Notes: generated from the sequence alone by a model not told the origin. 42,425 bases of DNA from UBA5734 sp964499985 (GCA_964499985.1 CAZCMX010000015.1:1-42425); one strand, 5' to 3'; shown: positions 7,079 through 15,188, counted from the first letter of the stretch. Made by a program: numbers and translations.

Positions 7079-9729
7079 AGGGCACGCAGCTGGGCCAGTC
7101 GCTCGCTGGCATTGTGCAGCATGGCGGTGTAGCGGCTGATTTTTTCACGTTCGGCGTCGATCACCTTGGCCGGTGCCTTGGCGACGAAATCGGCATTTTC
7201 CAGCTTGGCACTGACCCGGGCCACCTCATTTTCAAGATTGGCCTTTTCCTTTTCCAGCCGGTCGATTTCCTTGCCAAGGTCGATCAGGTCGGTCAGGGGG
7301 ATGAAGATTTCACCCGCTGTAAAGATGGCGGTGACAGCCGTTGAGGGGATATCGGTTTTATCCGCCTGGGTCTTGACCGACTGGACGCTGGCCAGGCGCT
7401 GCAGGAAAGCTTCGCTGGCCGCAAACATCAGGCGCGTGGATTCTTCTGGGGAAACGACGATGATGCTGGCCTTTTTGGACGGCGGTACATTCATGCTGGT
7501 CCGCACATTGCGAATTTCACGGACCGCATCCATCAGGATCGTCATCTGGCGTTCGGCCTCTGGAAATTGCAGGGCATCGTCCTGGACCGGCCAATCGCTG
7601 ACCATGATCGACTCAGCGGTCTGGACCAGATGGCCGTGGATGGCTTCGGTGACGAAGGGCATGAACGGGTGCAGCAGGCGCAGGGCTTCGACCAGGACCT
7701 GGTTTAACACCGACTGGGCGACCAGGCGGCCATGCGAGCCTTTTTCATTGAGGCGAGCCTTGGCGATCTCAATGTACCAGTCACAGTATTCCTCCCAGAG
7801 GAAGCTGTAGATTTTCGCCAGGGCGACGCCGAGGTCGTAATTGTCGAGATTGGTCGTCACTTCGGTTTTCAGGCTCTGGAGCCGCGAGAGAATCCAGCGG
7901 TCCTCGAGGGCATAATCCGCAGGCGAGACAGCCGAGAAATCCATTTCGTCGTCGAAATTCATGACCACGAAGCGGAAGGCGTTCCAGATCTTATTGATGA
8001 AATTGCGGCCGGCTTCGATTTTCTCCTTGGAAAAGCGCAAGTCATTGCCCGGGGCATTGCCGGTGACCAGGGCATAGCGCAGGGCATCGGCACCGAGTTC
8101 ATCGATGATTTCCAGCGGATCGATGCCATTGCCCAGAGATTTGGACATCTTGCGGCCCTTTTCATCACGGACGATGCCATGGATGAAAACCGTATGGAAG
8201 GGCGTCTGGCCGGTATGGGCGATGCCGGAGAAGATCATGCGCGCGACCCAGAAGAAAATGATGTCATAGCCGGTGACCAGGACGCTGGTGGGATAAAAAT
8301 ACTTCAAGTCCTCGGTGTCATGCGGCCAGCCGAGGGTCGAGAACGGCCAAAGGGCTGATGAGAACCAGGTATCGAGGGTGTCTTCATCCTGGACGAGGTG
8401 GATGCTGCCACAGTCTGGGCAAGTGTCCGGTTTTTCGCGGGCGACACTGGTATGGCCGCAGGCCTGGCAATAATAGGCCGGGATGCGGTGGCCCCACCAG
8501 AGCTGACGCGAAATGCACCAGTCACGGATATTCTCCATCCAGTTGAAATAGGTTTTGTCAAAACGCTCGGGTACGAAGCGGGTCTCTTTGCTTTTGACGA
8601 CCTCGATCGCCGGCTCGGCCAGAGGTTTCATTTTGACAAACCACTGGAAGGACACGCGGGGCTCGACGACGGTCGAGCAGCGATAGCAGGTGCCGACATT
8701 GTGCTTATGTGGCTCGGTCTTTTCCAGCAGGCCCTCGGCTTCGAGATCGCTGAGAATCTGCTTTCTGGCGGCTTCGCGGGTCAGACCGGCATAGGCTCCG
8801 CCGTGCTCATTGATATGGGCATCCTCGGTCAGGATATTGAGCACCGGCAGATTGTGGCGCAGGCCGACTTCAAAGTCGTTCGGGTCATGGGCTGGCGTGA
8901 TCTTGACGACACCCGTGCCAAATTCGCTTTCGACATATGTGTCGGCGATGATCGGGATGGTCCGGCCGGTCAGGGGCAGGCGGACATGCTGGCCGATCAG
9001 GTGCTGGTAGCGTTCGTCTTCGGGATGGACTGCGACAGCCGTATCGCCGAGCAATGTCTCCGGGCGCGTCGTGGCCAGGACCAGATAGCCCTCCCCTTCC
9101 ACCAGCGGATAGCGCAGGTGATAGAAATGGCTGTTCTTTTCTTCATATTCGACTTCGGCGTCGGAGATGGAGGTCAGGCAGGTCGGGCACCAGTTGATGA
9201 TCCGCTCGCCGCGATAGATCAGGCCTTGTTCATAGAGGCGGATGAACACCTCCTGGACGGCATCGGAGCAACCCTCGTCGAGCGTGAAGCGTTCGCGGCT
9301 CCAGTCACAGGAGGAGCCAAGGCGCTTGAGCTGCTCGATGATCCGGCCGCCATACAGGCGCTTCCATTCCCAGGCCCGCTCGAGGAATTTCTCCCGGCCG
9401 AGGTCTTCCTTGCTGATCCCCTCCTGGCGCATCGCTTCGACGATCTTGGCTTCGGTGGCGATCGAGGCATGGTCGGTGCCAGGCAGCCAGAGCGCGGCAT
9501 AGCCTTGCATCCGCTTGAAGCGGATCAGGATGTCCTGCAGGGTATTGTCGAGGGCATGGCCCATATGCAACTGACCTGTGATATTCGGCGGCGGGATGAC
9601 AATGGTATACGGTTTTTTCGCCGGATCCGGCTGGGGCGAGAAATAGCCCCTGGCCTGCCAGTTCTGGTAGATCGGGCCCTCCATTGCTTGCGGTTCGAAT
9701 GCCTTCTGGATTGAATCAATACGCGCCAT
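7075..9729 (-). CDS. valS: Valyl-tRNA synthetase
   Basis: The class I aminoacyl-tRNA synthetase that charges tRNA-Val. The 884-residue protein has the HIGH-type motif PNITGQLHMGHAL near residue 50, a large editing (CP1) domain in the first half, the KMSKS loop in GRKMSKSLGNGIDP, the anticodon-binding domain and a C-terminal coiled-coil arm rich in Lys and Glu. It also has two CxxC pairs (YYCQACG and TCPDCGS) near the middle that could bind zinc. The start MARIDSIQKAF is chosen because GGAGGAG lies about 7 nt before it; the frame stays open upstream through the T-box leader, but that part is not protein-like. Expression is controlled by the T-box at 9844-10120, and the SDR gene is coupled downstream. 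Confidence 0.97.
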   Translation of the reverse strand: MARIDSIQKAFEPQAMEGPIYQNWQARGYFSPQPDPAKKPYTIVIPPPNITGQLHMGHALDNTLQDILIRFKRMQGYAALWLPGTDHASIATEAKIVEAMRQEGISKEDLGREKFLERAWEWKRLYGGRIIEQLKRLGSSCDWSRERFTLDEGCSDAVQEVFIRLYEQGLIYRGERIINWCPTCLTSISDAEVEYEEKNSHFYHLRYPLVEGEGYLVLATTRPETLLGDTAVAVHPEDERYQHLIGQHVRLPLTGRTIPIIADTYVESEFGTGVVKITPAHDPNDFEVGLRHNLPVLNILTEDAHINEHGGAYAGLTREAARKQILSDLEAEGLLEKTEPHKHNVGTCYRCSTVVEPRVSFQWFVKMKPLAEPAIEVVKSKETRFVPERFDKTYFNWMENIRDWCISRQLWWGHRIPAYYCQACGHTSVAREKPDTCPDCGSIHLVQDEDTLDTWFSSALWPFSTLGWPHDTEDLKYFYPTSVLVTGYDIIFFWVARMIFSGIAHTGQTPFHTVFIHGIVRDEKGRKMSKSLGNGIDPLEIIDELGADALRYALVTGNAPGNDLRFSKEKIEAGRNFINKIWNAFRFVVMNFDDEMDFSAVSPADYALEDRWILSRLQSLKTEVTTNLDNYDLGVALAKIYSFLWEEYCDWYIEIAKARLNEKGSHGRLVAQSVLNQVLVEALRLLHPFMPFVTEAIHGHLVQTAESIMVSDWPVQDDALQFPEAERQMTILMDAVREIRNVRTSMNVPPSKKASIIVVSPEESTRLMFAASEAFLQRLASVQSVKTQADKTDIPSTAVTAIFTAGEIFIPLTDLIDLGKEIDRLEKEKANLENEVARVSAKLENADFVAKAPAKVIDAEREKISRYTAMLHNASERLAQLRAL

Positions 9730-9744
9730 ATCGTCTCCTCCTGA

Positions 9745-9784
9745 CCTGAGTGGGTGTGGTGTCACCTGAGTGGTTGTGGTGTCA
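9745..9784. repeat. Tandem 20-bp direct repeat in the valS leader
   Basis: Two directly adjacent 20-bp units (9745-9764 and 9765-9784), beginning CCTGAGTGG and ending TGTGGTGTCA, differ at one position. The second copy runs straight into the left arm of the large palindrome. The first copy ends only a few bases from the valS ribosome binding site. Confidence 0.85.
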
Positions 9785-9836
9785 GGCACCAGGCTGGGAA
9801 ATTCTTCGAATTTCTTAGCCTGGTGCCTGACACCAC
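9776..9836. repeat. Extended palindrome (REP-like element) in the valS leader
   Basis: Two perfect 20-bp arms (9776-9795 and 9817-9836, containing GGTGTCAGGCACC and its complement) enclose an inner perfect 7-bp inverted repeat (GAAATTC-TTC-GAATTTC, 9798-9814). Only two non-pairing bases on each side separate the two stems. The element lies between the T-box terminator and the valS start, so it forms a very stable hairpin in the read-through mRNA. It has the look of a dispersed palindromic repeat, but no second copy was noticed in this window. Confidence 0.85.
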
Positions 9837-9843
9837 GATAAAC

Positions 9844-10120
9844 AAAAAACCTTCCATCCAGTCCGGGCGTTTGCCGGAACAACTGGACGAAAGGTTTGTC
9901 TTCCGTGGTACCACCAGTTTTCCCTGCCGGATCTGGCCAGCGGTCAGCTGGGCAAATGGCAGGGCACTTTAGAGCCGTCTTGTCCGTGCGGCCTGACGTT
10001 CTGCTCCCGGGCGACCTTGGGCCATTCACACTCCGGCAAAATCTCGCAGCACTTCAAGGTGGATTTTGCTCTCTGGCGGGGCTTTATGGCTTACTCTTCC
10101 CGATCTTGGCAGGGAAATTG
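9844..10120 (-). promoter_or_regulatory. T-box leader (tRNA-Val-sensing) of valS
   Basis: In the transcript sense this leader contains the Stem I elements GAAGAGTAAG and CAGAGAGC, and then the T-box core CTGGTGGTACCACGG (core at 9904-9915). Next comes an intrinsic terminator with arms at 9882-9895 and 9849-9862, a 14-bp stem with two G-U wobbles, ending in six T (9844-9849). Uncharged tRNA is expected to pair with the specifier and with the TGGT of the T-box, favouring the antiterminator. The T after TGG would pair with discriminator base A, as in tRNA-Val. A GTC triplet at 10013-10015 is a possible Val specifier, but the exact fold was not computed. Confidence 0.88.
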
Positions 10121-10125
10121 GCTTC

Positions 10126-10154
10126 ATCTTACACAAAGAGGGCTCAACTTGCAA
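10126..10154 (-). promoter_or_regulatory. Promoter of the valS T-box transcript
   Basis: TTGCAA (10149-10154), a 17-nt spacer and TAAGAT (10126-10131) on the minus strand place the transcript start near 10119, just before the T-box Stem I. The 453-bp non-coding stretch from 9730 to 10182 is therefore fully explained by this promoter, the T-box, the palindrome and the tandem repeat. Confidence 0.6.
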
Positions 10155-10182
10155 GCAGTTCGCCCCGGATGTCACCATTGCG

Positions 10183-11991
10183 CTAGGTCTGGCGGATATG
10201 GTCCAGGTAGAGCTGGCCGCGGCTGGATTTATCCTGCAGGACCAGCTGGATCCGGATCACCTGGGCCAGGTCGATCTCCTGGGCATAGGGCTGCAGGTCA
10301 AAAGTCAGGGTCTGCCAGCGCAGAGCCGGAATGATTTTCTGGACAGCCGTCTCGATTTCCCTGGCCCCTGGTGCGACAATCGTCAGAATTTTCAGGGAAA
10401 GCCCTTTTTCCTTCAGGTCCGGATTGAAGACATCCAAGGCCAGCCGGGGTACTCGGGACAGATCGAGCGGCGGAAAATCGGAGGGCCGGTCAATCCAGGG
10501 TCCGAATGCGATGGGCTGGCCGGGTTCAGTCTGGTAGCTCAGGCTCAAGGAGCCTTCGCCCTCGGACTTGTTTGCCTTTTCGAGGCGGAGCTTGAGCGAG
10601 CCGGTGAAGACTTGCCATTCGCCTGGGTCATCACAGTGCATCCATTCCCGGGGCAGGGCGTAGACAGATTCTTCCTGGTCGGAGCGGAACGGGACGATGG
10701 GCAGGTGGTCCTTGCTGATCAGGTTGGCCCTTCCATGGAGATCGTAGAAGCCGTAGGTGACCGCCACAGGATTGGGGATCGTCTCATGCCAGACCATGAC
10801 CCGGACTCCGTAGAGAACCTTGGCCTGGGCTTCCCGGAACACCCGGTCTGGTCCGCAGATGGCAAAGCCGCGAACCCGGCTGTCATCCCGGGCCAGTCTC
10901 AAGCCCTCACCCGTATTGGAAAAGGTCAGCATCAGCTTGCCACCCACCTGCTCGATGCTTTCGCATTCAGGGGCAGACTGGGGGGCTTTGCGCTGGTACA
11001 GCAGGCCGAGACAGATCAGGCGCAGCCGTTCGGCAAGGGTTGCCAGGGACAGGGTGGCAGGCAGGCTGTCGACGGGGACCAGTGCGGTCGGCGCAGCCAG
11101 ATGGTGGCGAACATAGGTCAGAGCCTCATTGCCGAGCGTCTGTGCGAAAAAAGACCGCTGGCCTGCGGCAAACGTGGGCAGATGGAACAGGATCAGCGCT
11201 GGCAGAGCATCTGAAACGGACTTGAACGAGGCTCGCAGGGCATTTGCCAGCTTCAGAAGGCCCGCCTGTAGCTTGTCCGGACTGGCCAGGTCGGCCGGAT
11301 TGCCGGACCAGATGATGGCCCGGATTCCCAGCCCATTCAAGGTTGCCAGCTGGCGGTAGATGCCTTTCGCGGTGTCAGGCAGAAAGTCGCGCAAACGCCG
11401 GTTCGGTGCTTCTGCCAGCAGCAATCCGAGTGGAATATGGAGATCAGGCAGGATTTCCCGGCCGAATAGCTGGCCCAGGGCGGTCAGCAGGAAGCCCTGC
11501 TCTGGTCCGGCGGGTTCAAAATGGGCCGGGCTGATCCAGGCCGCAGCTGGTGCCAGGCAGTCATATTGGCGCAGGTAGGGCTGGACGGCCGGAACGGTGC
11601 CGGAATGCGTCGTCCGTGCCAAGTCTGGCTGGGTGGCCGGAGCCAGCACAAGCTCACCGATAAACAGATAGACATCGCCTATGAGAATGTTTTTGAGCAG
11701 CAAGGTCCGCTCGCCAGCGGTGATCAGCAATTCATAGGTGTCAAAGGAGGCCTCGGCGGCCGGTAGCTCCAGGCTGAATCTGCCCTTTTTATCACAGGTC
11801 ACTTCAGCAGTGAACAGAATGCCATAGCGGGGATCCAGAGGGGAAACCGACTGGGGATCGAGCGGAAATCGCGTCCATTCAATCGTCAGCTGGAGATGGG
11901 GCTCGGCAAAGCCTGACAAGGGAGCCTTGACGTGCTGCTGCAAGACCATTCCGGTCTGAAAATGGGAAGGCAATGTGATCCATGAAGGCAT
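10183..11991 (-). CDS. Sialate O-acetylesterase-like protein, catalytic residues apparently lost
   Basis: The 602-residue protein follows the layout of sialate O-acetylesterase (SASA) proteins. It has GMVLQQ near residue 14, an N-terminal beta domain with GRFSLELP and YELLI, the strand GDVYLF (105-110), the block ALGQLFGREI with HIPLGLLLA, the strand IRAIIW (223-228), and the C-terminal VAVTYGFYD and LPIVPFRSD. In active enzymes GDVW is followed by SGQSNME with the nucleophile Ser; here it is IGELVLA. IIWYQGESN is replaced by IIWSGNPAD, and the region of the usual DxHP (about 305-318) has no His. After residue 450 there is an extra domain that looks like a beta-sandwich carbohydrate-binding module. 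There is no signal peptide. It has its own promoter; AGGGG precedes the ATG. It is probably a non-catalytic binding protein. Confidence 0.75.
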   Translation of the reverse strand: MPSWITLPSHFQTGMVLQQHVKAPLSGFAEPHLQLTIEWTRFPLDPQSVSPLDPRYGILFTAEVTCDKKGRFSLELPAAEASFDTYELLITAGERTLLLKNILIGDVYLFIGELVLAPATQPDLARTTHSGTVPAVQPYLRQYDCLAPAAAWISPAHFEPAGPEQGFLLTALGQLFGREILPDLHIPLGLLLAEAPNRRLRDFLPDTAKGIYRQLATLNGLGIRAIIWSGNPADLASPDKLQAGLLKLANALRASFKSVSDALPALILFHLPTFAAGQRSFFAQTLGNEALTYVRHHLAAPTALVPVDSLPATLSLATLAERLRLICLGLLYQRKAPQSAPECESIEQVGGKLMLTFSNTGEGLRLARDDSRVRGFAICGPDRVFREAQAKVLYGVRVMVWHETIPNPVAVTYGFYDLHGRANLISKDHLPIVPFRSDQEESVYALPREWMHCDDPGEWQVFTGSLKLRLEKANKSEGEGSLSLSYQTEPGQPIAFGPWIDRPSDFPPLDLSRVPRLALDVFNPDLKEKGLSLKILTIVAPGAREIETAVQKIIPALRWQTLTFDLQPYAQEIDLAQVIRIQLVLQDKSSRGQLYLDHIRQT

Positions 11992-12036
11992 ATTCGTTCC
12001 CCTGAGATGTCAAAGATAAGCCACTGGTCCACCGAT

Positions 12037-12065
12037 AGTATAACGAAATCCCCTTGACAGATCAA
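12037..12065 (-). promoter_or_regulatory. Promoter of the SASA-like gene
   Basis: TTGATC (12060-12065), an exact 17-nt spacer and TATACT (12037-12042) on the minus strand, about 46 nt before the ATG. It lies between the NrdD-like gene and this gene, so the SASA-like gene can be expressed independently. Confidence 0.65.
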
Positions 12066-12096
12066 TTTTCGGTTAAAGAATGCCCGGCCGATGCCA

Positions 12097-14001
12097 CTAT
12101 GGAATCGAATCGATAGCGATCTGTCGCAAGCCTGCCTGCGCGGCCTGGGCGACCAGGGTGGCGATCGAGGTGGCGTTCAGGTCTGAGTCCTGGCTGGGGC
12201 GGATCTTCAGCAGGCTGCCCGCCTCGACCAGGGCATGGTAGGGCGCTTCGACCCGGATGCGCTCCGCCATGCTCACTGCGGGCCGGCCGGGCAGGAAAAA
12301 GCCAGGGGTATAGGCCGGATGGCTGGTCACCCCGGCGATCTGGCCAAATTGCCGGCGATCTGCCTCGGCGAAGGACCGGGCCACCTCGGGATCAGGATCA
12401 GCCAGCAGCAGGAAAGACAGGCCATGCTGGTCCCCTGCTTCGGTACAGGCCTGTTGCATCATCTGCACCATCTCCAGGCCCAGGCCCTCAGCCTCGCGGC
12501 TCTGGCCGTGGTGGCGGCCAACCAGCGAAACCAGGGTTTCGGCCAGACCGGTCAGGCCGATCGCCAGACTGCCCTTGGCCAGGTGATCCAATAAAGTGCC
12601 TGCAGCGGCACCAGCCCGGGCGGGCTCTGGCTCTGTTTGGCAGCGAAGCTGGCCATTGAGGAAGGGGAAATTGCTGCAGCCTAAAGCCTGCATGATCTTG
12701 TATCGCTCGAGCAGGGAGTCTATGGCCTGACTGAGCAGATGCTCCAGGCGTTGGTAGAACAGATTGAGATCGCCGCGGGCCAGGATGGCACAGCGGGGCA
12801 AATTGAGCGTGACTGTGGCCAGATTGGTCATGGGGGGGTCGGCGAAGGCAAATTCCGGCTGGCCCGTCTGGGCACAGCATTGGCAGGCCAGGAGGAACAG
12901 ATCATGATTGGGGTCTTGCGGCAGCAGGTTGATTCCGGCAGCCAGACGATAAATCAGGCGCGGCTGCCGGGTTGACGAGTGGCCAGCCGGCTGGTCTGGC
13001 GCCGTTTTTTCAACGGCTTCAAGCAGTTTTCGGGTCACCAGGCGGCTATCCGGATCGGTTTCCAGGCCGAACAGGAGACAAGCCTGGCTGCGGCCAAACT
13101 GGGACTGGAAGCTCTGGGTCTTGAACTGGTTGAGCACGGCATCCATCGCATGGTAGGTTGCCTGGGCGGTATCTTCATCAGCCAGGGCGCTCGCCTGGTC
13201 TGGCGGGAGCCAGTTGCCAAGCCTGGCCACCAGGCGTTGCCGGGTCGCCCGGACGCCATCTGCCATGGCCCGGTCGAAATGAACCAGATACACATTGCCG
13301 CTGATCTCTTGCCGGATGCTGGCGGCAGCAACGCCCGCCAGAGCTGCATAGCTCCGGATATCAGATGGCTGGCGGATCTTGGCCAGGCCACTGACAAAGC
13401 CACCGGCAAGCAAAGGCCGCAGATCGACCGGATGATCGGCAAGGGTCAGGGCATAGGTTTCGAGGTGGTGGATGAACAGATCGAGATTCTGATGGGCCTG
13501 GCTGAGCGCAGGCGGCAGCACATAAAGCAGGTTATAGGAACAGGCACCGGTCCGGCCGTAATTTTGCAGATGGTCGCTGGCAGTCCGCAATGGGTGGCCA
13601 CCGGCCTGTGCCCGGCCGGCCGCAGGCGTGACGGCTTCTGGAGCTGACAGGGGATTCATGGCATGGAAAGCCTGCATCAGGTGGGTTTTCATTTCGCGGA
13701 CCCGGTTCCGCTGGGACCGGTACAGGATATAGCGCTTGGCTGTTTCTGGGAAACCAGCTTCCATCAGGACCTGTTCAACCATGTCCTGGATCTGTTCGAT
13801 CGTCGGGCAGCGCTGGCCCATCTGGTCAATCCGCTCGGACACCACCGTCGCCAGCTCCAGACTGGTCTGGCTTCTGGGCTGGGCCGGGTCCTTGATATTG
13901 GTTTCAGTGGAAGCATCGAGCGCCTTGTGGATGGCACTGGCAATTTTCTCGATGTTGAAAACGACTTCACGTCCATCCCGTTTGATGACTCTGGTGATCA
14001 T
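12097..14001 (-). CDS. NrdD-like protein with ATP-cone, lacking active-site Cys and glycyl-radical domain
   Basis: The 634-residue product starts with an ATP-cone (about residues 1-95, VIKRDGREVVFNIEKIASAI), the nucleotide sensor of ribonucleotide reductases. It continues with the NrdD barrel order: DLRPLLAGGF, INLLPQDPNHDLF, TVTLNLPR, CSNFPFLNG, GSLAIGLTGLAETL, HGQS and ERIRVEAPYHAL. The first active-site Cys, expected in an NCxxDL context, is missing (TLADHPVDL, residues 186-194). The MGCR motif with the second Cys is replaced by FADPPMTNLA (about 386-395). The protein stops at IAIDSIP, exactly where NrdD continues with its Cys4 zinc site and the glycyl-radical RVxGY motif. The start is chosen for AAGGAG 7 nt upstream. 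It cannot be an active reductase; a regulatory or nucleotide-sensing role is inferred. Confidence 0.82.
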   Translation of the reverse strand: MITRVIKRDGREVVFNIEKIASAIHKALDASTETNIKDPAQPRSQTSLELATVVSERIDQMGQRCPTIEQIQDMVEQVLMEAGFPETAKRYILYRSQRNRVREMKTHLMQAFHAMNPLSAPEAVTPAAGRAQAGGHPLRTASDHLQNYGRTGACSYNLLYVLPPALSQAHQNLDLFIHHLETYALTLADHPVDLRPLLAGGFVSGLAKIRQPSDIRSYAALAGVAAASIRQEISGNVYLVHFDRAMADGVRATRQRLVARLGNWLPPDQASALADEDTAQATYHAMDAVLNQFKTQSFQSQFGRSQACLLFGLETDPDSRLVTRKLLEAVEKTAPDQPAGHSSTRQPRLIYRLAAGINLLPQDPNHDLFLLACQCCAQTGQPEFAFADPPMTNLATVTLNLPRCAILARGDLNLFYQRLEHLLSQAIDSLLERYKIMQALGCSNFPFLNGQLRCQTEPEPARAGAAAGTLLDHLAKGSLAIGLTGLAETLVSLVGRHHGQSREAEGLGLEMVQMMQQACTEAGDQHGLSFLLLADPDPEVARSFAEADRRQFGQIAGVTSHPAYTPGFFLPGRPAVSMAERIRVEAPYHALVEAGSLLKIRPSQDSDLNATSIATLVAQAAQAGLRQIAIDSIP

Positions 14002-14062
14002 GGCGAATCTCCTTGCCGCTGATTTTCCATTGTCCAAAAAAGTACATGACCGGTCTCATTTC

Positions 14063-14091
14063 AATGTAGCGGTCTTTGCCAGGAGCGTCAA
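14063..14091 (-). promoter_or_regulatory. Promoter of the NrdD-like gene
   Basis: TTGACG (14086-14091), a 17-nt spacer and TACATT (14063-14068) on the minus strand, about 60 nt before the ATG at 14001. It lies just downstream of the rng stop. No NrdR-box pair was recognised. Confidence 0.5.
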
Positions 14092-14110
14092 CTTGAATCA
14101 GGCGGGCTGG

Positions 14111-15178
14111 TCAAGGCACCTGGCGCACGAGCTCGAACAGGCCCAGCTTTGTCAGGCCACCGATGGTGATCTTGCCCCGGTCTTTTTTGAGCTCGGTGGT
14201 GAACAGCCGGACCAGGTCTGCCCGTTCTTCTTCGCGCTGCAGGCGGATGAAATCGACCACGACGATGCCGGCCGGATTTCGCAGGCGCAGCTGGCGGGCG
14301 ATTTCGATCGCAGCGAGCTGGTTGGTCTTGACATGCAAGGCCTCTGGATCGCGCGCCTGGGCCTTTTGCGAATTGACGTCAATCACCAGCAGGGCTTCAG
14401 TCTGGTCAAAAGCCAGACTGGCACCATTTTTCAGGTGGACAAGGCGCCGGCTGGCCTCCTGGGCGAGATGGCCCAGGCGGAAGGCCGCAGCCAGATCGAA
14501 GGACTCCGGCCGCAGGACGAGGGCCGGGCGCAGGGCTGGCCAGCGCTCCAGGACCAGAGTATCCAGCTGGTTGAACAAATCGATGTCATTGCATTGGATG
14601 GACTTGAGATCTGGCCGGGCCCAGTCTGCCAGGGCGGCTGCGCAGACCGTCCGCGGCCGCCAGACCAGGCGCGGGACAGGGCCACCGGCTTGGATGGCTG
14701 CCAGCACCCATGCATGCGCGGCCTGCAGCCCGGCGATCTCCTGGTCCAGCAAAGGCGCCTGCTCGGGAGCGGGCACGAGTGCCAGCTTGCTGCGCCGGAT
14801 GATCCGCTCCGGATCTGGCTCATAAACGGCAAAAAGGCCCGGGTACTGGAGCCGCGTGGTCACCAGGTGGCCTTTGTCCGGGGAGCCGGCCAGATTCCGG
14901 CCCGAGACCAGGCGCCGGATCTGGACCAGGAGCAGCTGGCCGGGCTTGCTGCCCGGCGGGACTTCGCGGACAGGCAGCAAGGCAGGCTCAGCCTGGCCGA
15001 TGGCCACGAAGGCGCCCAGAGCCCGGTCGATCGATTCAATCCGGCCCAGGAGAATGTCCTGGCGCCGGGCAGCGAGGTCGGGCTGGGGCCGGATCCATTC
15101 AACCGGCTGGCCATCCTCGACCAGGACGGCCTGGGGCCACCCTGCTGGATCACGAAAGATCACCAGGTCCTGCGCCAT
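14111..15178 (-). CDS. rng: Ribonuclease E/G family protein (short form)
   Basis: An endoribonuclease of the RNase E/G family, involved in rRNA maturation and mRNA decay. Its S1-like domain (about residues 40-120, DILLGRIESI and GQLLLVQI) and its DNase I-like catalytic domain are present. The metal-binding aspartates are Asp267 in LLVIDVNS and Asp309 in GIVVVDFI. The protein ends at residue 355 after TKLGLFELVRQ, with no CPxC zinc-link motif and no C-terminal small domain, so it is shorter than E. coli RNase G (489 residues). It lies 10 nt after the TIGR03936 gene and is the last gene of the pgi-radical SAM run. The usual rplU-rpmA genes that follow rng in many Clostridia are absent. Confidence 0.88.
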   Translation of the reverse strand: MAQDLVIFRDPAGWPQAVLVEDGQPVEWIRPQPDLAARRQDILLGRIESIDRALGAFVAIGQAEPALLPVREVPPGSKPGQLLLVQIRRLVSGRNLAGSPDKGHLVTTRLQYPGLFAVYEPDPERIIRRSKLALVPAPEQAPLLDQEIAGLQAAHAWVLAAIQAGGPVPRLVWRPRTVCAAALADWARPDLKSIQCNDIDLFNQLDTLVLERWPALRPALVLRPESFDLAAAFRLGHLAQEASRRLVHLKNGASLAFDQTEALLVIDVNSQKAQARDPEALHVKTNQLAAIEIARQLRLRNPAGIVVVDFIRLQREEERADLVRLFTTELKKDRGKITIGGLTKLGLFELVRQVP

Positions 15179-15188
15179 GGGCCTGCCT

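Noticed and set aside
8398..9714. A 438-codon plus-strand frame antisense to valS
   Set aside because: It mirrors valS codons, with no family resemblance.
9745..9784. Tandem repeat as a CRISPR remnant
   Set aside because: There are only two units, they are directly abutting with no spacer, and no cas genes are nearby.
12001..12100. Possibility that the NrdD-like gene is truncated by a simple frameshift
   Set aside because: The sequence after the stop contains no CxxC codons or RVxGY-type glycyl-radical motif in any frame, and instead holds the next promoter. The two lost Cys sites are far upstream, so one frameshift cannot explain them.
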